Shown in pieces: positions 6,676 to 14,773 of a stretch of 34,609 nt of DNA. Each line of letters opens with the position of its first letter. Within the stretch, counting starts at the first letter, position 1. The notes below the pieces were generated by a model. The model did not search any database. It was given only the letters and a program-made list of their open reading frames with translations, and was not told where the DNA came from. The position numbers and the translations under genes were made by a program. The DNA is from Pelagicoccus sp. SDUM812005. GTDB lineage: Bacteria > Verrucomicrobiota > Verrucomicrobiia > Opitutales > Opitutaceae. Where the stretch lies: positions 1 to 34,609 of the forward strand of contig NZ_JARXIA010000034.1 in NCBI RefSeq assembly GCF_031127875.1, in the 5' to 3' direction.

Positions 6676-8133
6676 TTAGCTGACGATCTTCGCGAGCTGT
6701 TGGAGATACTGATCTAGGTTGCCGTGGTGGACTCGGTTGCGCTGCGAAGCCGTTTCGTGTGCGGGTGGCTTTGAACGGCTCTTGGGGTGTGTTGCGCTGA
6801 AGCGCAAGCGCTGCCAGCCGTTTGCGAGCCGGTTCGCGAGCGGCTTGTTCCGCGAGCTCGCTACGTTTTCGATTTGGTTGTAGAAGGGAAGGTCTTGGTA
6901 CTGCGGAAAGCGGTGGTGAATGGCGGCCTCCTGGGGTTCTTGCTCGGAAATGGATTCCGGCTCGATTGACGCTACGAATCGGTAGAGTTCCTCGTCCATA
7001 AGGGGGGCGTTGATGGTGTTCGTGCGGTTGGCGAGGGCGTAGGGCCACTGGGCAATGCCGCGACGGTTCCAGTTCCAGAAGCCGAAGGCGGTGGTGGGGT
7101 TGGCAAATTGGCTGTAGGCTTTCAGTTCCTCGGCGAGGGCGGCGACTGCTTCTTCCTCGCTGTCCCCTAAGAAATCGAAGGGGGGACATAGGTTTTTGTA
7201 GAGTTCCTTGCTTCCTCCGATGCTATGGATGAGACGGAGTGCAACCGACTGGTAGTTCCCAGAACGGTAGTCAGCTACATATTCGGAGGCGAGTAGTTCG
7301 CTCCGTGTGAGCACCCCGACGCCGGTCCCGTCGAAAGCCAGGCAATTGAGGCTGCTGAGACGATTGGATACGGCGCAGAGCCAGCCGTGCTCGAGGGTGC
7401 AAAAATTCGATCTTAAGTTTTTGGAGGGAAAGGCGTCTCGCCAGTAGAGTGGACTCTTGGTTTCCTCGAAGGGGAGGTCGAGGTGTTCGGCAAGCTGTCG
7501 AGCGGCCACGAGATCCCTGTATTCGCCGCCGGTTAGACAGTGTTGGGGCTTGCGATCTTGGTCTAGGAGTTCGAGGAGAATCTGGCGGGAGTCGCGGCCA
7601 CCTGTGAGCAATAGGGCGAAGCGCTCTGAGTCGGGCAGCCGTCGTTGGATCGCCTTGCTGGCGAAGTGGGCGTATTCTTCTGCAATTTCGCCGCTGGCGC
7701 GCTTTACGGGGGTGATGGGATCGACTCCACGCGAGGTATCCAGTTTCCCCCCGGCCCATCTGACGCGACCGCGAGGGCCGATAGATTTGATCGATTTGAA
7801 GGGCGTGGACTCACCGAGAAAGAAGCCGCAACGGGCGAAAACGGACAGGGCTGTTTCGTCGAGTGTCGTATCTGCTCCCTTTTCCAATAAGGCCGCCAGG
7901 GAATTGGAGACGATGAAGCAGTCGCTTGTTGCGAAGTAGAAGAGCGGCATGAAGCCTGAATAGTCGCTCTCGAGGGTGGCGGATTTCCCGTCCCAGCTCC
8001 ATTTCGAATAGACTGCATTTTCGATCGATCCGCTTTGGGGAGAATCGCTGAAGACGCGTTGGCTCTCGCCTTCGACGATGGGGGAGGATTCTGTCGAGCG
8101 AAGGCTTACCTTGAGGAAGCTTGGGGAGGTCAC
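6676..8133 (-). CDS. Asparagine synthetase-like amide-forming protein
   Basis: This 485-residue protein has the two-part layout of class B asparagine synthetase. Residues 1-125 resemble the N-terminal glutamine amidotransferase fold (SDYSGFMPLFYFATS, then FIVSNSLAALLE). About 150 onward is the ATP-pyrophosphatase domain, with PP-loop LLLTGGRDSR at 174-183. The catalytic N-terminal Cys needed to hydrolyse glutamine is absent (the protein begins MTSPSFLK), so the glutaminase half is probably inactive. In O-antigen and EPS loci such proteins amidate or aminoacylate uronic acids or other carboxylates after adenylation. It is the last gene of the minus-strand cluster, 22 bases after the methyltransferase. 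The start is GTG. A biosynthetic role on the EPS repeat unit is inferred from context. Confidence 0.8.
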   Translation of the reverse strand: MTSPSFLKVSLRSTESSPIVEGESQRVFSDSPQSGSIENAVYSKWSWDGKSATLESDYSGFMPLFYFATSDCFIVSNSLAALLEKGADTTLDETALSVFARCGFFLGESTPFKSIKSIGPRGRVRWAGGKLDTSRGVDPITPVKRASGEIAEEYAHFASKAIQRRLPDSERFALLLTGGRDSRQILLELLDQDRKPQHCLTGGEYRDLVAARQLAEHLDLPFEETKSPLYWRDAFPSKNLRSNFCTLEHGWLCAVSNRLSSLNCLAFDGTGVGVLTRSELLASEYVADYRSGNYQSVALRLIHSIGGSKELYKNLCPPFDFLGDSEEEAVAALAEELKAYSQFANPTTAFGFWNWNRRGIAQWPYALANRTNTINAPLMDEELYRFVASIEPESISEQEPQEAAIHHRFPQYQDLPFYNQIENVASSRNKPLANRLANGWQRLRFSATHPKSRSKPPAHETASQRNRVHHGNLDQYLQQLAKIVS

Positions 8134-8155
8134 GGTACTATAATTGGGAGGGAGC

Positions 8156-8824
8156 CTATTTGGTCAGTTCGAAGAAGCGATGCCAGGGGAGTTCGTTGAC
8201 CCGCCAGCTGCGCTTAATGCGAAAGCCGCTAGAGGTGATGGCCTGCTTTACGGAAGATAGGGTGGTTCCTTTGAAGCCAATCTCCCAGTAGTGACCCATG
8301 GATTCGAGTTTGCTTTCGGGAAAGGGAGGGGGCGGGATCGTGGGGATCGCGACTTGGAAGGAGAAGCGACCGAAAAACGGAATTTGGCCCGAAAGCGAAA
8401 AAGAGCGACTGGAGTCGGGTAGGGACAGTACGAGGCCGCATCTTGTGACTCGATGCAGCTCGGAAAGGGCATCGGTGAATTTTTGGAAGGGCAGATGTTC
8501 CAGGACCTGGCAGCAGAGTCCAAGGTCGAAGGAACTGTCGTCCAGCGGTAGGTTTAGCACTGAGGCGGCAATGTCGGGATTCAGTTCGGGTTGAACGTCG
8601 ACGGTGGTCACTCGGTATTTTTCCAGTCGAAGCGCTTGGGTGACGAGGCCGGGGCCAGGTCCTATTTCAAGTATCGAGTCGGCGTCGTATTGTGAAATAA
8701 CGCTGAGTTGATGAGCGTAGCTGAAGATGCGCCGGGATGCCAGGTAGCTCTTACCGTAATGAGATTTGCCGGGAATATGCCCGTATCTTGTTTTGGAGAT
8801 CTGGTTGCCGGAGCTATTTTCCAT
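8156..8824 (-). CDS. SAM-dependent methyltransferase (Methyltransf_11 type)
   Basis: A 222-residue soluble class I methyltransferase. Motif I is ILEIGPGPGL (51-60). The acidic residue after strand 2 is Asp76 in VTTVDVQPE. The motif IV/post-I region is FDLGLCCQVLEHL (99-111), with a following LHRVTRCG. This is the small-molecule/lipid/sugar type (UbiE/Methyltransf_11). The C-terminal half is rich in Phe and Pro and may shape the substrate pocket. In this cluster it probably O-methylates a sugar or the glycan end. It starts with ATG at 8824 and lies between a GT2 gene and the asparagine-synthetase-like gene. The substrate cannot be told from sequence. Confidence 0.85.
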   Translation of the reverse strand: MENSSGNQISKTRYGHIPGKSHYGKSYLASRRIFSYAHQLSVISQYDADSILEIGPGPGLVTQALRLEKYRVTTVDVQPELNPDIAASVLNLPLDDSSFDLGLCCQVLEHLPFQKFTDALSELHRVTRCGLVLSLPDSSRSFSLSGQIPFFGRFSFQVAIPTIPPPPFPESKLESMGHYWEIGFKGTTLSSVKQAITSSGFRIKRSWRVNELPWHRFFELTK

Positions 8825-8953
8825 TGTGCGAGTTTATGGGAGAGAGCTGCTTGTAAATGGCAGATTGTTCGAGCGTACCCAAGGGGTATCGTCAACGCGA
8901 TGTTCAATTTAAGTAAAATAATGCCCCTTGGTGTTTTGGGCAAAAGTGTAACC

Positions 8954-9943
8954 TTAGGTGTTCAGTAAGTTGAGGATACGTCTTCTTAGTGGTTGCACGA
9001 TTCGTATAGTCTTTGAGAATAGCGACGAACTCAGGGCGTGCTTTACCAGCTTTTTCCTGCATCCGAATTCGTTGATAGCAGCTATTGTGCTCAACGCCAA
9101 GGTGGTCTCAGGGTCCTGAGCATTTTTTCCTGCTGCGAAGTTGCGGAGGCGTCGTGCTGTATCCGGGTTCCCATTTAACAGAAGAGCACCGTCTTCTCCG
9201 AACATTTTTATCGCGTCCGTTCCTACTACTGAGCGCATAATATAGCATCGCCGTGCTAGTTCTTTTAGCTCTTGCTGAGCTTGCCAGCGGATTGTGTTCG
9301 ATTCAACTCCGTCCTCACGAACGAACCTTTGATATAGAACCTCGGGAACAAACGCTGCTTTCTTCTTTTCTAGTAAGCGAAGCCAGAGGTCATAATCTTG
9401 AGTATATTTAAAAAACGTTCTATAGCCTCCTGCCTCTTCGTAGCAGGAAGATCGCATCATTACCTCTCCATGTGTGAATTGGTTTTGGTGATAAATCTCC
9501 GCCGCGTCCGTTTCCGCGGTTCTTCTATTGTGCGGCCTAGTTTCATTGTTAGGAAAAATATTATCCACCCAGCACCCCACGCACGCGAGGTGTTCGTTTT
9601 GGTCGAGTAGTTGGGCTTGGCTCTTTATTCTGTTAGGAAGAGAGTTGTCCCCGGAGCCGTGGATTGCAATGTAGTTGCCATCCGCGTGTTTTTTGATCGC
9701 ATTGGAAATGGCTCGAGTAAATCCTTGGTTGGTGCCTGATTCAATAATTACCTTGTCGAGGTCCTCATACTTCTTGAGTTGATGAAGCGTATCGTCGGTT
9801 GAGCCGTCGTCGACTAAAACGATTTTCAGGTTATTGTGAGTTTGGTTTAGTAGACTTTCTACTGAGTTTGATACGCAATAGGACCGATTATAGTAGACGC
9901 TAAATATAACAACTTTACTTTCGTCGTTTTTTGTTTGATTCAT
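8954..9943 (-). CDS. GT2 family glycosyltransferase
   Basis: A 329-residue GT-A-fold glycosyltransferase without clear membrane segments. The N-terminal nucleotide-binding part reads FSVYYNRSYCVSNSVESL, then IVLVDDGSTDDT. The usual DxD is replaced by GSGDNSLPNRI. The acceptor region contains FTHGEVMMRSSCYEEAGGYR and TQDYDLWLRLLEK, with the Asp expected as catalytic base region. The ATG at 9943 was chosen. The upstream TTG at 9967 would add only eight residues with no support. It probably adds one sugar to the EPS repeat unit at the cytoplasmic face. Base composition is AT-richer than the genes beyond 20.7 kb. Confidence 0.87.
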   Translation of the reverse strand: MNQTKNDESKVVIFSVYYNRSYCVSNSVESLLNQTHNNLKIVLVDDGSTDDTLHQLKKYEDLDKVIIESGTNQGFTRAISNAIKKHADGNYIAIHGSGDNSLPNRIKSQAQLLDQNEHLACVGCWVDNIFPNNETRPHNRRTAETDAAEIYHQNQFTHGEVMMRSSCYEEAGGYRTFFKYTQDYDLWLRLLEKKKAAFVPEVLYQRFVREDGVESNTIRWQAQQELKELARRCYIMRSVVGTDAIKMFGEDGALLLNGNPDTARRLRNFAAGKNAQDPETTLALSTIAAINEFGCRKKLVKHALSSSLFSKTIRIVQPLRRRILNLLNT

Positions 9944-10000
9944 TGTGTCTGGTGCGGCCCGCCGCAAAGGGGGCTTGTTTGGCGGTTTTGATTTGATGGC

Positions 10001-11491
10001 TTACGCTCGTGCTAGAACCAGGACGGCGTGAGCGGCTAGGAGACTTATCAATGCCCACAGCCCGCTTCGTTTGACGAGCTCTGGGGTTGAGCCCTCAAGC
10101 AAGGAAGCGGTGTATGAGTAGGGGCGAATGTTTATCGCAACGAGAGAAGGCACGTATACGGCCGCGATTAGGCCATAAATCCCGTAATGGATGATGGCGA
10201 GGGGAGTGAGGGCCAGTGATATCGCTGACGAGATGAGCGAAGTCTTGTAGAGTATAATGGTGTTTCCGAGTGCTGGAAGTCTCATCCCGTTCAATAGAAA
10301 TCTTTGTGACATTATTCCCAAGGTGAGCAGTGCCCATGGCAGGGGAGATAGGAAACTCGTGTTTGAGTTCAGAAAGCTTAGGGCTGTGGGAACAGCCAAG
10401 CCCAGGATTATGATACCTGCGGTGAGCAACCATTGGGATTTTTCGAGGTTTTTGGGGAATTCTCGATTTAGGCGGTCGTATTCGCCTTTTGCTAGCAACC
10501 TGGAAAATTTAGGCGCGTGGGCACTAAGTGGAGCTTCTGAGAACTGGATTACTGTTTGCAGGAGGTTGAAGGAGAATAAAAATGAAGAAGCTTCCAGTGG
10601 TGACGAGTAGCGAGTGTAAAAGACGGCCGAAAATTGTATAAGGCCTCTGTTGCAAAGGGTTGTTATTAGCCCTTTCCAAAATGCTGGCCACGCCCATTTT
10701 AATATTTTCTGGTCGCATGCCATCAATTTCGAACTGTTTAACTTTTCTGTCGTTTCCTTTTTTAGAATGCGTTTTATGTTGAGCATCCCTATGATTAATG
10801 CCGATTGCATTACAATGGTGAGACCGACTATATCTCCTCCTAGGGATAGCGTTATAAAACCGCTGAGGGTGGACGCTAAGGAGAGCATCGTTGTCCAACG
10901 ATTGCTTAAGGCTACTTTTCCCATTCCATGGAGAAACATCGCATCTCTGCTGAGGTAGGTGACAACGAACTGACCTCCTAGGTATATAAAAAGCGCGATC
11001 CAAATGCGCGTAGGGTCGGGGTGCTCTCTTAGTATTCCGTTTAGGGAAAATGCGCCCATCGCCAGGCCGCTTATCGCGGTCAATGCGGCTGTAGCTAGCG
11101 AAAGCACCCCAATTGTTTCGTAGGTTCGAAGTAGTAGCGGCCAGTTTGGGTCCCCTTTTGCTTGGGGTCTGTTTTGGGCGGTTATCGCAGAAAGATCGTC
11201 AGCTCCAGCCATACCGAACGCTATCATGCGGCTGAACGTCAAAGTCACTCGGTTGTGGATAAGTGAGCCGAAAAACGTGAGAGTGGAGAAGAGGTACCAC
11301 GCGGCAATTTCGGATGTTTCGAAGGTCGTTACGACAAGAGGTGTGACTAGCAGAAACCGTAGTGATTTCGTGGATATATTCGCCCAAGTCGTGGCAGTGG
11401 GGGAATTCCACAGTCGTACGAACAGGCGTGTCGCTAGGGACTGAGGTTTTTGAGTCTGCACGTTGTTTTGAGGAAGATGACGCTCCCGCAA
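10001..11491 (-). CDS. Polysaccharide flippase, Wzx/MOP family (copy 2)
   Basis: An integral membrane protein of up to 496 residues with roughly 12 hydrophobic helices, an arrangement typical of Wzx O-unit flippases (for example SLRFLLVTPLVVTTFETSEIAAWYL near the N-terminus). It is poorly conserved in detail, as is normal for serotype-specific Wzx. Being inside the minus-strand cluster with a Wzy-like polymerase, it is the most likely flippase for this EPS. The start is uncertain. The longest frame begins with TTG at 11491, and a GTG at 11461 would shorten it by ten residues. No Shine-Dalgarno decides between them. It follows the MurB-like gene by about 43 bases. Confidence 0.82.
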   Translation of the reverse strand: MRERHLPQNNVQTQKPQSLATRLFVRLWNSPTATTWANISTKSLRFLLVTPLVVTTFETSEIAAWYLFSTLTFFGSLIHNRVTLTFSRMIAFGMAGADDLSAITAQNRPQAKGDPNWPLLLRTYETIGVLSLATAALTAISGLAMGAFSLNGILREHPDPTRIWIALFIYLGGQFVVTYLSRDAMFLHGMGKVALSNRWTTMLSLASTLSGFITLSLGGDIVGLTIVMQSALIIGMLNIKRILKKETTEKLNSSKLMACDQKILKWAWPAFWKGLITTLCNRGLIQFSAVFYTRYSSPLEASSFLFSFNLLQTVIQFSEAPLSAHAPKFSRLLAKGEYDRLNREFPKNLEKSQWLLTAGIIILGLAVPTALSFLNSNTSFLSPLPWALLTLGIMSQRFLLNGMRLPALGNTIILYKTSLISSAISLALTPLAIIHYGIYGLIAAVYVPSLVAINIRPYSYTASLLEGSTPELVKRSGLWALISLLAAHAVLVLARA

Positions 11492-11534
11492 GCGTCGGGG
11501 AGTAGCTAGTAAGGAGTGTGGAGTAATCCTTGGT

Positions 11535-12539
11535 TTACACGCCTTGCGTAGCGCTTGCAGCTCGGGAGGCTGCCTCCACGTGTGCAGGGGAGATTTCTCC
11601 GTTTTTCGATACGTATCGTACCTCGGTGGGCATTTCGTAGCCCGTTTTTTGTAGCACTGTAGTTCGAATAAGATGAATCAGATATAGTATGTCGCTAGCG
11701 GTTGCGTTGCCGTTGTTGACTATGAAATTAGCGTGAAGGGGCGATATTTGTGCCCCTCCTTTTGTAGTGCCTTTTAAGCCGCAACCTTCGATGGCAGCTC
11801 CCGGCGGGCCAATTTCTTCATACATCGCGGGGTTACTTACGAAGACGGATCCGCAGTTTGGAAGTTTTCTGGGAAACTTTTTTCTGCGTGACGACAGAAT
11901 GCCGAGCATTTCTTTCTTAATTTGCGAAGGATTGGCTGTGTTTTGAAACTCGAATTTGGCTGACAATATGATGTCGCCAGTGTTTTGAAACGAAGATTGA
12001 CGGTATGAGAAGTTGCACTCGTCTTTACGCTTGGTCTGCAGGTCTCCATTTGAGGAAAGGTACGTAACCTCGGTGAGATGATCGCTGATCCCCTTCCTTT
12101 GACTCCCGCCATTCATGCAAATCAGGCCTCCGAGCGTCCCGGGAATTCCTGCCGTGTGCTCTGCTCCGCTCAGTCCATGATCCGCAACTTTTTTTGCAAA
12201 CCGCGGAACCCACACTCCTGCTTCGGCGCAGACCTGAGTTCCCTCGACGGTTATGCGGTTTAGGTTTCGTCCGATTAAGATGGCTGGACATTGCAAGCCG
12301 TCGTCGTCGAAAAGCAAGTTGCTGGTCGATCCGAGTATCAAGTACCTTAATCGGTGCTTGTGGAATATATGAATAATCGGTTGTACCGAATCGGCGGAAT
12401 CGGGCTCGATTATTATATTCGCGGCACCCCCAACCCTCCATTGTGAGTGTTTTGATAGGGGAACATTTTTGTGAATTCTGGCGTGGTTTTGAATCTCGCC
12501 TAAAATCTCTTCAAGGGGACTCGCTCTCGTCTCTTCCAT
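11535..12539 (-). CDS. murB: MurB-like UDP-N-acetylenolpyruvoylglucosamine reductase in EPS operon
   Basis: A 334-residue FAD enzyme of the MurB family, which reduces the enolpyruvyl ether of UDP-GlcNAc to the lactyl ether (UDP-MurNAc). FAD-binding features are YLILGSTSNLLF and AGIPGTLGGLICMNGGS (130-146). Catalytic positions match the family: Tyr179-Arg180 in FSYRQSSF, Ser231 in NCGSVFVSNP, and Glu307 in MPTEVRYV. It therefore looks active. It sits directly downstream (51 bases) of a MurA homologue among glycosyltransferases, not in a cell-wall (dcw) cluster. It may make a lactyl-sugar for the EPS or be a second peptidoglycan copy. The last 20 residues (AHVEAASRAASATQGV) extend past the domain and are coded by a sequence sharing a 16-base word with 30648-30663. 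Confidence 0.9.
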   Translation of the reverse strand: MEETRASPLEEILGEIQNHARIHKNVPLSKHSQWRVGGAANIIIEPDSADSVQPIIHIFHKHRLRYLILGSTSNLLFDDDGLQCPAILIGRNLNRITVEGTQVCAEAGVWVPRFAKKVADHGLSGAEHTAGIPGTLGGLICMNGGSQRKGISDHLTEVTYLSSNGDLQTKRKDECNFSYRQSSFQNTGDIILSAKFEFQNTANPSQIKKEMLGILSSRRKKFPRKLPNCGSVFVSNPAMYEEIGPPGAAIEGCGLKGTTKGGAQISPLHANFIVNNGNATASDILYLIHLIRTTVLQKTGYEMPTEVRYVSKNGEISPAHVEAASRAASATQGV

Positions 12540-12590
12540 CCGTTTTGCGTGTTTGGGATTGTTCTGTAGACTTTTAAGCCGAGGTTATTG

Positions 12591-13868
12591 TTATTCTTCG
12601 GTTATTTCGAATTTTAAGCCTAGTCTTTTCAGCTTCTTCCCAAGCTGATCGTAACCTCTGAGAGCCATATCGCATCTCTTGACTTCGCTTTCTCCCTGGG
12701 CGGTGAAAGCAGCCATGACCATTGCCATGCTGCCGCGTAGGTCGGTCGAGGACATGGTTGCTCCCTTGATCTCTTGCTTTCCATTGATGGTTATTTCGCC
12801 GTTCTTCCACGAAAGGGCGTCGTTTACATAGCTTTTTGCAAGCTGCTCGAGGTATGCGGTTCTGTCGGGGTATCGATAGTCGAACACTTTGCTTCTCCCG
12901 GCGGAGTGGAGGGCAAGCATCACGTAGAAAGGCTGCATGTCCGAGATGACTCCTGGGTGGGTTCCGCAGGCTATCTCAAAGGGCTGCAGCCCGGTTTCGG
13001 AAATGAGATCGGGGCCAACGTAGGCGGACGAAGAGTTACTCATGTAGTCCAAGCCGGAGATTCTCAGGTGAGCCAGTGGAATTTGCATGAGATCGAAGGG
13101 GACATTGTTTACGATGATCTTACCCCCAGTAATCGCTGCGAAGATTATCCAAGTAATGGCTTCAATGCGATCCGGTACAACGCGGATGGATGCCCCGTTT
13201 AACTTTTGTACGCCTTGTATCTCTATGTGGCTGGTTCCGTCGACGTTGATCTGGGCCCCCATGAGTCGGAGGAGCTCTATTAGATTCGTTATCTCCGGTG
13301 TCACGTAGGCGTTGTGAATCGTAGTTTTGCCCTCCGCTACTGAGGCGCACAAAATCGCGTTTTCCGTACCGCCCACCGTCGAAATCGGAAAGTGTATATT
13401 GGCACCCTTGAGCGTTCCTGTTATTTCAATGCAATCAGGATTCTCTTTCACCGTGCACCCAAATTGCTCCCACACCATGATGTGAAGATCGTATTTGCGC
13501 TCTCCGAGTTTGCATCCGCCTGGGTAGGGTATAAACGCTTTGTTCTCGCGCATTAGTTGCCCGGCAGCGAGGAGGTAGGTTGTGCGGATTGGAAAGTTGT
13601 AGTCCTCCAGCTTGCGTGCACTTAAATCGGCCGATGTTATTTTGGCGGTGGAAGCATCGGGATCGAATAAAACTTTTCCTCCGATTGCCTCTATGAAATT
13701 TGCTTTGTAGCGAGCGTCTACGAGTTCGGTGGGAAAATCTAAAAGTGTGACTTCACTGTCGGTTAGCATTGAGGCTGCTAGCATGCGAGTCGCAGCGTTT
13801 TTTGCTCCGCTGACTGTTACTTCACCGTTGGGGGTTTGAGGGCCTGTTGCTCTTAGTGTATTGTTCAT
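12591..13868 (-). CDS. murA: MurA-like UDP-GlcNAc 1-carboxyvinyltransferase in EPS operon
   Basis: A 425-residue EPSP-synthase-fold enzyme of the MurA family, which transfers enolpyruvate from PEP to the 3-OH of UDP-GlcNAc. Conserved residues are present: SGAKNAA with Lys23 (20-26), catalytic Cys119 in PGGCKLGERKYDLHI, VVPDRIEAITW (230-240), Asp310 in HPGVISDMQ, and the late Arg in DLRGSMAM. It should therefore be active. The Cys loop differs from the usual GGCxIGARPVDLH by Lys-Tyr in place of Pro-Val, and the sequence looks divergent from a typical housekeeping MurA. The ATG overlaps the stop of the preceding GT2 gene (ATGA, 13865-13868), indicating translational coupling within the EPS operon. 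Whether the cell has another murA elsewhere cannot be seen here. Confidence 0.9.
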   Translation of the reverse strand: MNNTLRATGPQTPNGEVTVSGAKNAATRMLAASMLTDSEVTLLDFPTELVDARYKANFIEAIGGKVLFDPDASTAKITSADLSARKLEDYNFPIRTTYLLAAGQLMRENKAFIPYPGGCKLGERKYDLHIMVWEQFGCTVKENPDCIEITGTLKGANIHFPISTVGGTENAILCASVAEGKTTIHNAYVTPEITNLIELLRLMGAQINVDGTSHIEIQGVQKLNGASIRVVPDRIEAITWIIFAAITGGKIIVNNVPFDLMQIPLAHLRISGLDYMSNSSSAYVGPDLISETGLQPFEIACGTHPGVISDMQPFYVMLALHSAGRSKVFDYRYPDRTAYLEQLAKSYVNDALSWKNGEITINGKQEIKGATMSSTDLRGSMAMVMAAFTAQGESEVKRCDMALRGYDQLGKKLKRLGLKFEITEE

Positions 13869-14689
13869 TGTATCTCTTTTTGAAGGTCTTTAAATCCGCT
13901 TTTGGGCTGAGTGATTTTGTTTTTTATTGTTTCGTTGAGCTGCAGATATGCTGGTGAGTCGAGTGATACTTCGGTCTCCTTATGCCAAAGGTGTGCGGTG
14001 GTAGCCTTTGTTGGTAGGTATCCGCCGTGTGTGCCGTTGTTGTTGAGTCGAGCGAGGAAATCCCAGTCTTCGACTCCGTAGCTCGTGAAAGTGTTGTCGA
14101 ATCCGTCAATAGCAAGAAAGTCTTTTCTATAGGTGATGATGCAGAAGCCCGACATCCCCTTGAAGGGCTGGGGCTGGGTCCCTGGTGTTCTGTTTCTGGT
14201 CGGGAAGAGGTAGCGCCATCCGGGGAGCTTTCTTAGGGCGGCTTTGCAGGCGAAGCTTTTGGCGAAAACGTGGTCGTAGTGTTTTTTTCCGGTGAGAATT
14301 TTCTCTGTTGTGTCTCGGTCGAGCTTAACGCGGCGTCCTGCGGCAAACCAACCTGGGGTCATGTGGGCTCGTACCTGCTTGAAGAAGTTCTTCGGCACCA
14401 GGATATCGTGATCTAGGAACGCCAATATGTCGCCGGAGGCGATCGAGGCAGCGTTATTTCGCGAGCGAGCCAACCTGAACCCGAGATCCTCTTGTTTCGC
14501 GTGAAGTATGGGCAGGGCATCGAGCCTTTGGTGTTTCTCGATTATCGCCTGGGTGGTTGGGTTGGTAGATCCGTCGTCAGCGATCACCACTTCTATGTTT
14601 TCATCTTTAGTAGCTGCCAGTGAGCTTAGGGTGAGATCGAGGAGATCGGTCCCGTTGTACGTCGCAAGGATGACTGAGATTGTACTCAT
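13865..14689 (-). CDS. GT2 glycosyltransferase with GT7C-like C-terminal motif
   Basis: A 274-residue soluble glycosyltransferase. The N-terminus is typical GT2 (VILATYNGTDLLDL, then VVIADDGSTNPT, and LAFLDHDILVP as the DxD-type metal site). The C-terminal part has GMSGFCIITYRKDFLAIDGF and YGVEDWDFLARL, the GxxGF/xEDxD pattern of galactosyltransferase-like (Glyco_transf_7C) domains. It ends in the start codon of the MurA-like gene (4-base overlap). It probably adds a hexose or HexNAc to the lipid-linked repeat unit. Donor and linkage are unknown. Confidence 0.88.
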   Translation of the reverse strand: MSTISVILATYNGTDLLDLTLSSLAATKDENIEVVIADDGSTNPTTQAIIEKHQRLDALPILHAKQEDLGFRLARSRNNAASIASGDILAFLDHDILVPKNFFKQVRAHMTPGWFAAGRRVKLDRDTTEKILTGKKHYDHVFAKSFACKAALRKLPGWRYLFPTRNRTPGTQPQPFKGMSGFCIITYRKDFLAIDGFDNTFTSYGVEDWDFLARLNNNGTHGGYLPTKATTAHLWHKETEVSLDSPAYLQLNETIKNKITQPKSGFKDLQKEIQ

Positions 14690-14773
14690 TCTGGATTCAA
14701 AACGCTTTATTTATGAATTTCTTTAAAGGCTTTTTAGATTAAACCTTTGAGTGTGCCGGAAAGAGGTAGCGAG

